Source: Nocardia sp. NBC_01327 (GTDB lineage Bacteria; Actinomycetota; Actinomycetes; Mycobacteriales; Mycobacteriaceae). Taken from it: a stretch of DNA of 64,000 nucleotides. A model generated the notes under the pieces. The model did no database searches and had not been told where the DNA came from. It worked only from the letters and a program-made list of their open reading frames with translations. Position numbers and translations under genes: made by a program. Each line of letters begins with the position of its first letter. Position 1 is the stretch's first letter. The DNA lies in assembly GCF_035958815.1 (NCBI RefSeq), contig NZ_CP108383.1, forward strand, positions 4,092,001 to 4,156,000, read 5' to 3'. Shown one piece after another: positions 8,984 through 17,548 of the stretch.

Positions 8984-9748
8984 TTAGATGCCGCCGGTGG
9001 CGAGCAGTCCGCCGTCCACGCGAATGGTGGTGCCGGTAATCCACGCGGACTCGCTCGAGGACAGGAACCCGATCAGCCCCGCCACATCCTCCGGTGAGCC
9101 GAGCCGCTTCATCGGGTACACCGCCGCGGCGGCCTCTTCGTCAGCCGAGTACAGCGCGTCCGCGAACTTGGTCTTGATGACGCCCGGCGCCACCGCATTC
9201 ACCCGAATCTTCGGCCCGAGCTGCCAGGCCAGCTCCTCGGTCAGCCGGATCAGCGCCGCCTTGGACGCACCGTAGGCCGCGATCACCCCGGTGGACCGCA
9301 GCCCCGCGACGCTGGCGACATTCACCACCGCCCCGCCGTGCTCACCCATCCACGCCCTGTACGCCTCCTGCACATACCCCAGTGCCGCAACAACATTCAC
9401 GTCGAAGATCTTGCGCACAGCATCGAGATCAGCCTCCATGAGCGACCCGTACACCGGATTGATCCCGGTATTGTTGATCAGCACATCCAGCGACCCGAAC
9501 TGCGCCACCGCCGCGGCAACCTGCTCGGCCCGCGCCTCGGCTTCCCCCGAATTCCCCGCGACCGCCACCACCTTCCCCGCATACCCCAGCCCCCGCAGCT
9601 CCTCAGCCGCCTCCTCCAGCGGCCCCAGCTTCCGCGCCGTCACCACCACATTCGCCCCACGCCGCAACAGTTCCGACGCCACCGCGAACCCGATACCCCG
9701 GCTCGCCCCGGTGACCAGCGCGCTCTTGCCCAGCAGATCATCACTCAT
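8984..9748 (-). CDS. SDR-family oxidoreductase (FabG-like)
   Basis: This classical short-chain dehydrogenase of 254 residues has the TGASRGIG nucleotide-binding motif, NNTG at the expected place and the catalytic S-Y-K set in NVASVAG...YGASKAA. The C-terminal ITGTTIRVDGG is also typical. Substrate is unknown. I take ATG 9748, which puts the Rossmann motif at residue 13; two upstream in-frame ATGs (9772 and 9808) are possible and no start has a clear ribosome binding site. Upstream lie two direct repeats that could bind a regulator. Confidence 0.85.
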   Translation of the reverse strand: MSDDLLGKSALVTGASRGIGFAVASELLRRGANVVVTARKLGPLEEAAEELRGLGYAGKVVAVAGNSGEAEARAEQVAAAVAQFGSLDVLINNTGINPVYGSLMEADLDAVRKIFDVNVVAALGYVQEAYRAWMGEHGGAVVNVASVAGLRSTGVIAAYGASKAALIRLTEELAWQLGPKIRVNAVAPGVIKTKFADALYSADEEAAAAVYPMKRLGSPEDVAGLIGFLSSSESAWITGTTIRVDGGLLATGGI

Positions 9749-9828
9749 GTGATGGCACAGTACTTCAGTCATTTGACCTGTGCGGATTCGCCCCATAAAG
9801 GGGTTCATGCCGTCACTTTATACCGATC

Positions 9829-9866
9829 GTGCAGTCACAAGGAAGCACGAGTTCGGTGCAGTCACA
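9829..9866. promoter_or_regulatory. Two direct repeats (GTGCAGTCACA) upstream of the SDR gene
   Basis: GTGCAGTCACA occurs at 9829-9839 and again at 9856-9866, 27 bases apart. Read on the minus strand they precede a TATAAA-like box near 9816-9821. This is the expected place for an operator of the SDR promoter. No regulator gene is adjacent. Confidence 0.35.
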
Positions 9867-10210
9867 TGCGGATTCAGGCGGAAGCGGCGAGACCTCGGTA
9901 GATCAGGTGCAGGCTGCTTCTTGCCTCATCACACCTTGGAAAGGGGACTGGGATCGGGACGTTCCCCAGCCCAGACGGTATCGGGCCGTACATCTTTCGG
10001 CTATCGTGCGCTGGCCGATTCAGACAGCGCGGGTCGCGGCACTATCGCCGACTCCCGCTGACTGAAGCCAGACCGGTTTGGCCCGGGCACCCGACGTGAA
10101 CGCTGTGGTGGTGATGAAATCCCCACGCGCCGCGCTCCCGCGAGCACTACGGCCGCCGCGCGTCGCAGTGCTCGCTTCTCGCCGACAGGGTCTACCGCCG
10201 AAAGAGAGTG
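9867..10210. other. No gene seen between the SDR promoter region and the Ltp gene remnant
   Basis: About 340 bases hold only short open frames with no protein-like content. No RNA, repeat or hairpin with a T-run was recognised. Confidence 0.5.
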
Positions 10211-10614
10211 TCAGTAGGAGGCATTGGCTCCGTATTCGGCCTGGGCGCGCGTAAAGCCGTCGTACACCAGCTGATCGATCAGTCCGGACCGGGAGAACGA
10301 GGTGTAGTCGAGGTACTGCTTGGCGCTCTTTGCCGCCTGCTCGTTCCAGTCCACATTCAGGCTGTCCACTGCGAACGTAGCGTCTGCGGTGGAGAAGTCC
10401 TCGTACTCGAGCTGGTGGATCAGACCGCTGCGGGAGAAGGCAGAGTAGTCGAGGTACTGCTGGGCAGACTGGATGGCGTTGTGCTGGCTGGAGGTGTCCT
10501 GCTTGGCCGGGGAGAATTCGACCGCGTGTGTCGATACCCTGCGTGTCAGGGTGAGGTGAGTCCACCGGCTCGGAGCCAATCGGAGATGCAGGGCGAGAGA
10601 CGGATCGCTATTTC

Positions 10615-11052
10615 ATGACCAGGACAAGAGCCGCGGTCGCCGAAGGCCACAATGGGCGGATGGGTTCTCCAGGGCCGCGTGGTGACGAGCCGAAGCGGCG
10701 GCGTGCGTTCAGCGCAGCGGACAAGTTGGCGTATCTGCAGGCCTACGAGCAGGCGATCGAACACGGCGACGGTGGCGGGTATCTGCGCCGAGAAGGGCTG
10801 TATTCCTCGCAGATCAGCGAGTGGCGCAAGCAGCGCGACGCGGGGGTCCTCTCCGGTAAGAAACCGGGTGAGAAGGTCGGTAAACTGACCGCTGAGCAAG
10901 CCGAAATCGCACGTCTGACAGCGGAATTAGCGCGTGCCAACAAACGTCTCGTCACTACCGAGGCCGCCCTGGACATCATGGGAAAAGCACACGCTCTCTT
11001 GGAATCTCTCTCCGAGAGAGCGGATTCCGACGAGCAGCGCAGAAGGCGTTGA
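10615..11052 (+). CDS. IS3-family transposase OrfA
   Basis: A 145-residue protein with a helix-turn-helix type start (RAFSAADKLAYLQAYEQAIE, then LRREGLYSSQISEWRKQRDA) and a C-terminal leucine-rich coiled coil (LTAEQAEIARLTAELARANK). This is the DNA-binding half of IS3-type transposases. Its stop overlaps the TTG start of OrfB (TTGA), and OrfB is in the -1 frame. Production of a fused OrfAB transposase by frameshifting is usual in the family but no slippery site was verified here. Confidence 0.85.
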   Translation: MTRTRAAVAEGHNGRMGSPGPRGDEPKRRRAFSAADKLAYLQAYEQAIEHGDGGGYLRREGLYSSQISEWRKQRDAGVLSGKKPGEKVGKLTAEQAEIARLTAELARANKRLVTTEAALDIMGKAHALLESLSERADSDEQRRRR

Positions 11053-12074
11053 CCACCGCGTACATGTCGTTGACCGATGCCGGAGCCGGTACTCGGCGTG
11101 CGGCGGTATTGACGGGACTGGTGCGTTCCACCGCGAACCGCCGCCGTAAGGCCGCCGCGGCACCGAGTTCGGGTGTACCGCAACCGGTTTCAGATCCGGT
11201 GAACAAGCTCTCCGAGTTCGAGCGACGCGCGATCCTGGAGAAACTGGGCAGTGCCGGGTTCGTCGATCTGGCGCCGTTGCAGGTCTTCGCCCAGCTCCTG
11301 GACGAGGGCACCTACCTGTGTTCGGTGTCCACGATGTATCGGGTGTTAGGGGAAAACAAGCAGGTCAAGGAGCGGCGCCGGTTGGCGCGGCATCCGGCCA
11401 AGGTGTGTCCGGAGTTGGTCGCCACCGCACCGAGGCAGGTGTATTCGTGGGACATCACCAAGCTCGCCGGCCCGGTCAAGGGACAGTATTTCGATGCCTA
11501 CGTGATGATCGACATCTACTCCCGTTACATCGTCGGGGTCCATGTTCACAATCATGAATCCGGTGTTCTGGCAACGGAATTGATGAAAGAGATCTTCGGG
11601 GTCCACGGGATTCCGCAGGTAGTGCACGCCGATCGGGGCACGTCGATGACGTCCAAATCGGTCGCCGCTCTGCTCGCCGATCTCGAGGTCACCCGCTCGC
11701 ATTCACGGCCACGGGTATCCAATGACAACCCCTTTTCGGAGGCGCTGTTCAAGACTCTGAAATACGGTCCAGAGTTCCCCGAACGTTTCCGATCACTCAC
11801 CGAGGCACGACAATTCATGGATTCCTTCGCCGGGTGGTACAACCACCAACACCGCCACACCGGCATCGGTTTACACACCCCCGCCGACGTTCACTACGGG
11901 CTGGCCACCGACAAGGCCGCCGCCCGCCAAGCCGTGCTCGCCCAGGCCCGCGCCCGCCACCCACACCGCTTCGGCACCACCACGGCACCGAAGATCCTTG
12001 ACCTACCCGAGACCGTCTGGATCAACCGACCAGCCGACGACGCCACCCAGGAGGCCGACACGACAGCCGCTTAA
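11049..12074 (+). CDS. IS3-family transposase OrfB (DDE integrase core)
   Basis: A 341-residue integrase-type catalytic subunit. The acidic residues of the DDE triad lie in YSWDITKLAG, VHADRGTSM and SNDNPFSEALFKTLKY, with the spacing expected for an rve domain. It starts with TTG at 11049 overlapping OrfA. The frame is intact, so the element may still be active. The gene ends 15 bases before the right inverted repeat. Confidence 0.88.
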   Translation: MTTAYMSLTDAGAGTRRAAVLTGLVRSTANRRRKAAAAPSSGVPQPVSDPVNKLSEFERRAILEKLGSAGFVDLAPLQVFAQLLDEGTYLCSVSTMYRVLGENKQVKERRRLARHPAKVCPELVATAPRQVYSWDITKLAGPVKGQYFDAYVMIDIYSRYIVGVHVHNHESGVLATELMKEIFGVHGIPQVVHADRGTSMTSKSVAALLADLEVTRSHSRPRVSNDNPFSEALFKTLKYGPEFPERFRSLTEARQFMDSFAGWYNHQHRHTGIGLHTPADVHYGLATDKAAARQAVLAQARARHPHRFGTTTAPKILDLPETVWINRPADDATQEADTTAA

Positions 12075-12334
12075 CACCCGTTGGACTCATCCACCTTGAA
12101 AAATTCCGATACCGCGATATCCGGATGAGTGACGTCGGCCGCTGCCGGACCGCCGTTCCATGCGGGTGCAGCCAGGGCGAGAGCCAGTACCGGGGTGCCG
12201 ACCAGCCACACCCATTTCTTCTGCTTCTTCGGCGCGTCCGCGGCCGGCAGGTAGCTGGGCTGTGGGGTGGGGAACGGCTCGACGCGGGTGGGTGTGTTCA
12301 CGGGTGTCCATTCGTCAGGTGATGGGTGGAGCAT

Positions 12335-12731
12335 CGTGCAGTGGTGCCATCTGCTGACGTCAGAGTGTTGTTAGCCGGTCAGGTGCGGTGAGTGCCGGTC
12401 AGGCACGGGATGTCGGTCGGATGGCAGTTCATGTCCCCTGAGCGTCTACGGGACCGCGTCGGCGCGGACTCGGCGCAACACACCGCTCGGCCGACCGGGC
12501 GGCCTGCGTATGTACTCAGAACCGAACGGCCGGTTGATCTTTCGCCGTGCGGCGCTGCCCGAACTGCGGAGCGCGCTGTGCGGCATGACCGGATACTTTC
12601 GTTAACCATAGTCAGCGCTTGGGGTGGGCACTCCCTGTGCAAACGCTCCAGCCGGGGAATGGCTGGGGCAGAGGGCGGCCGCGAAGCTAGAGTGGCCCTG
12701 GCGATATCAACCTTCCTGGGGGGAGCGAATA
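12335..12731. other. Intergenic region without recognised gene
   Basis: This stretch separates the start of the split Ltp gene from the alpha/beta hydrolase gene and should hold both promoters. Open frames across it lack protein-like composition. GGGGGGAG at its right end is the ribosome binding site of the hydrolase. Confidence 0.5.
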
Positions 12732-13577
12732 ATGGTGGGTACGACCGGTTTTCTCGATGTGCCTGGTGCCCGTCTGCGCTACGAGGTTCGCGGCGACGGC
12801 CCGCCGCTGGTCCTGTTGCACGGCAACACGGGTGACGGCGACGTGTTCCAGTTCGTCGCCGCTGCGCTCGCGCAGCGCTACACGGTCATCACCTACGACG
12901 CGCGCGGCAACTCGCGCAGCGCACTGACCATCGACAACCCCGGCCCGCAACCGGTGCGCGAACGCGCGGACGACGCGCTCGCGATCATCGACGCGCTCAC
13001 CGATGAGCCGCCGTGCGTGTTCGGCAATAGCGGCGGTGCTATCACCGCGCTCGACCTGCTCAGCCGGTATCCGGACCGGGTGCGCCTGGTCATCGCGCAC
13101 GAGCCGCCGATGTTCACCGTCCTGCCCGACGCCGCCGACCACGCGGCCTTCTTCGCCGACGTCCACGCCACGTTTCTGCGCGAGGGCACCGACTCCGCGT
13201 TCCAGAAGTTCGGCGCGGGTACCGGCGTACCAGCACAGAACCGGTCGGCCGAGCCGACGCAACTGCCGCCCGCTATCGGCGAGATGCGCGCCCGCATGCA
13301 CGCCAACCTGCCGTTCTTTCTTGGCAACGAAATGCTTGACGTGGTCGGCTACGGGCCGGACGTGCCCGCGCTCGCCACGTCGGCCGACCGATTGATCTTC
13401 GGCATCGGTGCGGACTCGCGTGCCTTCCGGCCCGCGCTGCCCGCCCTGGAGTTCGCGCCGACGATCAACGCTGAACTCGTCGAGTTTCCCGGTGACCACG
13501 CCGGCTACCTCGGCTCGGCCGAGCCGTTCGTGACCACACTGCTGAATGTTCTCGCGGCCCGCTCGATCACGCAGTAA
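12732..13577 (+). CDS. Alpha/beta-fold hydrolase
   Basis: This 281-residue hydrolase has the oxyanion motif LLHGNTGDG at residue 29, the nucleophile elbow GNSGG (Ser100), an acid candidate in GIGADSRAF and the catalytic histidine in FPGDHAGYL. It is cytoplasmic, with no signal peptide. ATG 12732 is chosen for the strong GGGGGGAG just upstream. The substrate is unknown; close relatives in actinobacteria are annotated only as alpha/beta hydrolases. A 10-bp hairpin follows the gene. Confidence 0.85.
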   Translation: MVGTTGFLDVPGARLRYEVRGDGPPLVLLHGNTGDGDVFQFVAAALAQRYTVITYDARGNSRSALTIDNPGPQPVRERADDALAIIDALTDEPPCVFGNSGGAITALDLLSRYPDRVRLVIAHEPPMFTVLPDAADHAAFFADVHATFLREGTDSAFQKFGAGTGVPAQNRSAEPTQLPPAIGEMRARMHANLPFFLGNEMLDVVGYGPDVPALATSADRLIFGIGADSRAFRPALPALEFAPTINAELVEFPGDHAGYLGSAEPFVTTLLNVLAARSITQ

Positions 13578-13615
13578 CGGATCAGCGGCTTGCGACAGAA
13601 CGGCCCCACAGGTCA

Positions 13616-13649
13616 GAGAAGCGCGCGTTCAACTGAATTCGCGCTTCTC
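13616..13649 (+). terminator. Hairpin after the hydrolase gene
   Basis: GAGAAGCGCG at 13616-13625 pairs with CGCGCTTCTC at 13640-13649. No T-run follows, so it is a possible terminator only. Confidence 0.4.
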
Positions 13650-13740
13650 GGCAATTCAGTACGTTGGAATGAGCGGTGCTTGCCGGTTGTGCTGTCGCAG
13701 CGCTGAGTCGGGCGGCTCCCGGCCGGACCACCCTGACCGC
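13650..13740 (+). repeat. Diverged, partial copy of the accessory-region repeat
   Basis: The stretch starts GGCAATTCAGTACGTT and later has GCCGGTT and CAGCGCTGAGTCGG, in the same order as the CGGCANTNCRGTRCGTT...GCCGGTTCG...CAGCG pattern of the better copies at 15138 and 19319. It is the weakest and most upstream member. The rest of the gap to 13963 shows no gene. Confidence 0.35.
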
Positions 13741-13963
13741 CGGTAAACGCCGGACTCCTCTGCACGCGCCGCTGCTGCGTACCGACGGCCCGTATGCCGA
13801 GCTGACAGTACTGCCCGTGGCCGTCGGCTTCCGTGTCTCACTCGACGCCGACGTCCCATGACTTCTGTGCCAGTGCGGATGTTCTTGGCTCGCGGCCCGT
13901 TTCGCCACCAACTGACGGATCAGAGGCCCATGTCTTCCAACGTGCGGTATAGGCTCCGGCGTC

Positions 13964-14242
13964 GTGGACGTCTATCTACTGCGGCACATCCATCACGCGC
14001 GCCCGTCGGACGGTGCTCCGATTCGACACGTCGATAACGATGGGGACCTCATCTGGGACGAGGAGGGGGGAGACGACGTCAAACTCTTGGGGGCCTACTC
14101 AACCGAGCAACGCGCAAACGAACGAATTCGCAAAGCGCGGAACCTCCCGGGCTTCCGAGACGAACCTGACTGTTTTCACATCGACAGATGCGAAGTCGAC
14201 AGGGACGAGTGGGCCTCGGGCTACTTCACATATCACTACTAG
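13964..14242 (+). CDS. DUF7336-like small protein
   Basis: This 92-residue protein starts with GTG 13964 and reads MDVYLLRHIHHARP, then GGDDVKLLGAYSTEQRANER, NLPGFRDEPDCFHIDRCEVD and WASGYFTYHY. The pattern (family DUF7336 as I recognise it) occurs in many actinobacteria, often in clusters of orphan small genes. Function is unknown. It is the first of the immunity-like genes here and is followed closely by the gene with an internal stop. No membrane segment or signal is seen. Confidence 0.7.
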   Translation: MDVYLLRHIHHARPSDGAPIRHVDNDGDLIWDEEGGDDVKLLGAYSTEQRANERIRKARNLPGFRDEPDCFHIDRCEVDRDEWASGYFTYHY

Positions 14243-14313
14243 CCAACGCTGCTTCGGGAGATGGACGCACGCCACTTGGAAGTATGGGGCGTTGGGTCGG
14301 CGTGGGATGCGGA

Positions 14314-15126
14314 ATGGAGGCGGAGATGCGGCCATCGCGTAGATCGTCCGGTGAGCCGTTCGAGATCGGGTCCGATGCACCCGATCGTGGGATCACGCTG
14401 AGGCTGGAGGCACTCGACGAAGCCTTCGGCTCGGTTCGGCCACCCGCGGCGATCGACTGCTGCGCGGACTGTGGGAAGACACAAGACTACGCACCTCTCC
14501 TCACACTCCCGCGTCACCAGCTGACCGGAATCGAACTGGGTAAGTACACCTTCCGTGCACTCAACACCGTCGGTTCCGCAGCTGATCTGCACTACTTGAC
14601 CGGGCGGATTCTGCAACTGCTGCACAGCCATGACAGCCGCATGCCCGACATCGAAGTGTTCTACGACAAACTCCGCCGGGCGGGTTGGCAATCATGGCCA
14701 CAGGCACAGGCCATCGCTGCCGTCTTCGATGCGCTCTGGCATGATCTGCTGACCCGCGACCCTTCGTACGAGTGCGCGGACACCCTGGTGTGCGCATTGG
14801 GTTTGGCCGAGGACACGATTGCGCCCCGGCTGTCGCGCTGGGCCAAACTCGACTGCAAGGTCGCAGCCCGCCGCCTGCACGGGTTCGTCACTCGGGACTG
14901 CCGACAGAAGGATGGACTTCTGGTCCCGCGCAACGCCTTCTGGAATCGATCATCACCGACCTACCGTGAACTGGTCACCTGACTGAACGAGGGACCAGCG
15001 CTGCGCGCGGTCACCGCGGCCTTCGACCGTAACGATGACCCCGACGTGCTCGAGGTCATCGCGGATATCCACGGACTCCTTGTGACGGTCGGCCACAGAA
15101 TCGACGAGCCCAACAACATCACATAG
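14314..15126 (+). pseudogene. Conserved hypothetical gene interrupted by an in-frame TGA
   Basis: The frame from ATG 14314 encodes 222 residues with a CCADCG cysteine motif and GWQSWPQAQAIAAVFDALWH, a pattern seen in a widespread actinobacterial family of unknown function. It stops at TGA 14980-14982. The same frame then stays open for 47 more codons, reading LNEGPALRAVTAAFDRNDDP and VLEVIADIHGLLVTVGH, and ends at TAG 15124-15126. That tail looks like the natural C-terminus, so the TGA (one base from TGG) is probably a nonsense mutation. A shortened but functional product cannot be excluded. Confidence 0.65.
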
Positions 15127-15137
15127 TCGGCAGTTGC

Positions 15138-15236
15138 GTGCGTTCGAATGGCCGAGATGATCTCTGCCCGTTGATTTTCCGACAAGCAGTGTTGCCGGTT
15201 CGCTCAGCGCGCAACGCGGCAGAGGAGTGCATTGCC
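15138..15236 (+). repeat. Accessory-region repeat, copy A
   Basis: About 99 bases beginning GTGCGTTCG, with GCCCGTTGATTTTCC in the middle, GCCGGTTCG and CAGCGCGCAACGCGGCA towards the end. It lines up without gaps with the copy at 19319-19415 at roughly 70% identity by eye. It directly follows the gene ending at 15126. Confidence 0.75.
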
Positions 15237-15243
15237 GGCCGCG

Positions 15244-15564
15244 CTACCGGCCATACCCCTGGGTGTGGACGGCGAGACCGTAGGAACCAGTCGGGGGTGC
15301 TGCCAGGAGTGAAACCATCCGCTGCGATACAGCCTTGACCGGCTCACTGTGGGTGGTTGTGTCGTGCGCCGCCTTGTCGGTCCACAGCTGCGTGACCCAC
15401 AGGGCATCTGGCTCGTCGAGCGACGCATTGATGCTGTAGGAGATCAGTCCGTTTGTCTCCCCGCCAGCCCGGACCGCCTCGTTGATCAGCTCGATGACAA
15501 TGTCACGCTGCCCCGGCTGCACCGAGATACGTGCATAGACGCTGAACATGTCGGTATCGGCCAC
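15244..15564 (-). CDS. Antibiotic-biosynthesis-monooxygenase (ABM) domain protein, putative quinol monooxygenase
   Basis: This 106-residue protein has the ABM fold pattern: FSVYARISVQPGQRDIVIEL at the start, GLISYSINASLDEPDALWVT in the middle and the WTDKAAHDTTTHSEPVK helix. Small dimeric monooxygenases of this family act on quinols or aromatic polyketides without cofactor. GTG 15564 is chosen because GGCGGAGGGG lies just upstream of it. The gene sits between two repeat copies in the accessory array and is the only enzyme-like member there. Substrate unknown. Confidence 0.75.
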   Translation of the reverse strand: MADTDMFSVYARISVQPGQRDIVIELINEAVRAGGETNGLISYSINASLDEPDALWVTQLWTDKAAHDTTTHSEPVKAVSQRMVSLLAAPPTGSYGLAVHTQGYGR

Positions 15565-15657
15565 TGGATTCCCCTCCGCCTGCTGTCGATCTTCCAATAG
15601 ATCACTCTAATGCGCTGACGCGCAGTGACTTCGAGGCAATCAGCGACCGCCCAAGCC

Positions 15658-15716
15658 GTTGCCCGCCGTCATCGTGGCCGATACAGACAGCGCGCAACGC
15701 GGCAATGTAGTGCGTT
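15658..15716 (+). repeat. Accessory-region repeat, partial copy B
   Basis: CGTGGCCGATACAGACAGCG followed by CGCAACGCGGCAATGTAGTG matches the 3' half of copy A (CAGCGCGCAACGCGGCA), then GTGCGTTC, the start element of another copy. Confidence 0.6.
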
Positions 15717-15735
15717 CTAAACGGCCGGTATTCGG

Positions 15736-15939
15736 TCAGAATCCGTCGAGGCCGAGGACTTTCGCACGGTACACGAGCGCGTCCATCGCCCAGTGAATGC
15801 CTGGTCTCGCCTCTGTCCCCCGCAGCGTCAAGCACCCGCCTTTACCGCCCGATCCGACGACCTTCTTGCAGCGAGTGCGGAACGACGCCCGCTGGCGATC
15901 ATCAGCTTTGTCGCTGTCGATCGGTCTGCACGCGATCAT
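15736..15939 (-). CDS. Possible small gene coupled to the TY-Chap-like gene
   Basis: A 67-codon frame starts in an ATGA overlap with the stop of the upstream minus-strand gene. The end reads GIHWAMDALVYRAKVLGLDG, which looks protein-like, while the beginning is basic and less convincing. Translational coupling supports it. No family is recognised. Confidence 0.3.
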   Translation of the reverse strand: MIACRPIDSDKADDRQRASFRTRCKKVVGSGGKGGCLTLRGTEARPGIHWAMDALVYRAKVLGLDGF

Positions 15940-16937
15940 CGGGGCCGGCGTGTCAGGCCGAGCTCCGCATCGAGGTAGGCGAGGGTCGGGTCATCGGTTT
16001 GAGCTTCTGCGGTGAAGGTCAGGTCTCGTGGGTCGGCCACGTCGAACACGTCACGCAGGGTAGCGACCGTACGTGGCACGAGTCCGCGCAGCCTGAAATC
16101 GCTCCAGGTTCGTACAGGTTCGGAGTTCCACATCGGGTATTCCTCGCCCACGCCTTCGATCGGTTCCCATTCCCAGCCGAGTTCGCCCATCTGCTGCCGC
16201 AACTGGGTGCGATCGCGGTGTGTGGCGGGTCCCACCAGAGTGACATTGTGGATGCGGAACTGGTTGGCGAACTCGACGGTGGTGTATTCGGGATCGGTGT
16301 TGGGACCGTGCAAACTCAGGATCCCGCCATACGGCAAGGTGTTGATCGCCCATTCCAGCCGTTCGGCGAAATCGTCCCAGCTCGTGGGGGTTTGGCCAGC
16401 ATTGCGGTGTGTTGGGCGATCCGGAGCCACCGCGGTCAGTTTCTGGGATAGGCAATGCAGGGCATCCTCGGGTCCGGCGAAGTTCGAGACGCTGTAGCGC
16501 AATCGTTGTGGGCAGGCGCCCCAGCCGTCGCGGAAGATCTCCACAAGAGCGGCAGCCACCTCCTCACGAAACCTGTCGGCAACCGTCCACGCCGTCGAGA
16601 CCTGGCACACCGCCGTGTCGCCCGGGTCCTCGAAGACCGAGGACGGCCCCCACATCGGTCGGTGATCTGCACGAATCACCTCCCCGGTAGTCAGAATCAA
16701 CGTCCCGACATTGGTCGTGCGATGTGTCCGGAGGATATCGACCAACCGCTGCCTAGCTTCCGGCTCGTCCGGCAACGCAACCATGACCTCGACACCGCCG
16801 GTGTCGCAGAACAACACTCGATAGCCGGTCTCGACATCGCGGATCTGGAGCAGTGCACCCTCGTGCTCGCCTGGAGGGTACGGATACAGATACTGCGGCA
16901 ATTCCTCGAGCAACTGCACCCAATTGTGGTCGACCAC
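15936..16937 (-). CDS. TY-Chap-like protein (putative peptide-binding chaperone/immunity family)
   Basis: The 333-residue protein has two similar-looking halves. The C-terminal half contains TSWDDFAERLEWAINTLPYG, then an aromatic/acidic strand region and LVPRTVATLRDVFDVADP. This fits the TY-Chap (T3SS CesT/YbjN-like chaperone) families that accompany toxin and secretion loci in actinobacteria. The identification is from pattern memory, not a search. It starts at GTG 16937 and lies divergent from the LppU-like gene. A related but shorter protein is encoded at 17906-18517. Confidence 0.55.
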   Translation of the reverse strand: MVDHNWVQLLEELPQYLYPYPPGEHEGALLQIRDVETGYRVLFCDTGGVEVMVALPDEPEARQRLVDILRTHRTTNVGTLILTTGEVIRADHRPMWGPSSVFEDPGDTAVCQVSTAWTVADRFREEVAAALVEIFRDGWGACPQRLRYSVSNFAGPEDALHCLSQKLTAVAPDRPTHRNAGQTPTSWDDFAERLEWAINTLPYGGILSLHGPNTDPEYTTVEFANQFRIHNVTLVGPATHRDRTQLRQQMGELGWEWEPIEGVGEEYPMWNSEPVRTWSDFRLRGLVPRTVATLRDVFDVADPRDLTFTAEAQTDDPTLAYLDAELGLTRRPR

Positions 16938-17200
16938 GTTTCCCCATCACTATTCCTGGACCGAAACTCGTTCCAGGACAACATAACGACGCCCACCGAC
17001 ATCGCAGCCTTACGCTCATCGGCAAGAGCGTACGTCTGGTCGGCTCCAGATCCCCTCCGCCCCTAACGCTTACGAGGAGCCACGCTGGCCGACTCGGTCA
17101 GCGGCACACACCAGTCCAGGATGTCGCTGCGCGCTCCGTCGATAGAGGGTTCCTGTCCTACACTGCCACTTGAATAGCCGACCCACTCTAAGATCATCCG

Positions 17201-17548
17201 GTGAAGCTCGGGGGAACCACCTGGCAAGACCTGTCGTTGTCGACGAGACTCGCGCTGCGAGTCTGTGGCGCTGCGGTTATCGCCGTCATCACGGGTTCGA
17301 TCGCCTTTGCAGCAATTCCGGATTCCAGGGTACGTATGGCAGATGCCCGGGTAGGCGAGTGCATCGACATCGCGGATAAGCTTGTCGTACCGTGTTCGGA
17401 CTCTCGCACCTTGTACCAGGTCACCGCCGTACTCGGCCCAGGTCAGGATTCGAAATGCCCAGCGCTGGACACCATTGCCCTCGGTAAGGTTGCGTCGTTC
17501 GAGGAAACCGATAACAAGACTCTGTGTTTGGCAATGGTCATCCGCTAG
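17201..17548 (+). CDS. Membrane-anchored LppU/SCO3897-like small protein
   Basis: A 115-residue protein with a short basic start, one membrane segment (about residues 20-38, VCGAAVIAVITGSIAFAAI) and an outer domain. The outer domain reads ARVGECIDIADKLVVPCSDS, then DSKCPALDTIALG and NKTLCLAMVIR, giving four cysteines as in the LppU/SCO3897 lipoprotein-like family. Function of that family is unknown. No lipobox is present, so it is probably an anchored rather than a lipid-modified form. Confidence 0.7.
   Translation: MKLGGTTWQDLSLSTRLALRVCGAAVIAVITGSIAFAAIPDSRVRMADARVGECIDIADKLVVPCSDSRTLYQVTAVLGPGQDSKCPALDTIALGKVASFEETDNKTLCLAMVIR

Larger units (their letters stand above)
10557..12089 (+). 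mobile_element. IS3-family insertion sequence (about 1.53 kb)
   Basis: Two overlapping transposase frames lie between imperfect terminal inverted repeats beginning TGAGTCCA (10557-10564; TGGACTCA at 12082-12089), with similarity extending to about 12 bases. Ends are TG...CA. No clear direct target duplication is visible (AGG left, TCC right). The flanks encode the two halves of the same Ltp gene. Confidence 0.85.
10211..12334 (-). pseudogene. Ltp-family (host cell surface-exposed) lipoprotein gene split by an IS element
   Basis: The 5' part (12334 down to 12090) encodes a Pro-rich cytoplasmic start, one membrane segment (WVWLVGTPVLALALAAPAW) and ADVTHPDIAVSEFFKVD. The 3' part (10556 down to 10211) encodes two Ltp repeats, QSAQQYLDYSAFSRSGLIHQ and AKQYLDYTSFSRSGLIDQLV. 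Joining the two parts after removing 10557-12089 restores one open frame of about 195 codons, the usual length for this family. Both parts are on the minus strand. The insertion separates the anchor from the surface repeats, so a functional full-length product is unlikely. Confidence 0.85.

Noticed and set aside
10557..12095. TCCACC at 10561-10566 and 12090-12095 as a 6-bp target duplication of the first IS
   Set aside because: The left copy lies inside the terminal inverted repeat TGAGTCCA, so it cannot be the flanking duplication.
12379..12642. Small open frames in the gap before the hydrolase gene
   Set aside because: Arg/Ser-rich composition, no ribosome binding sites and no recognisable motif.
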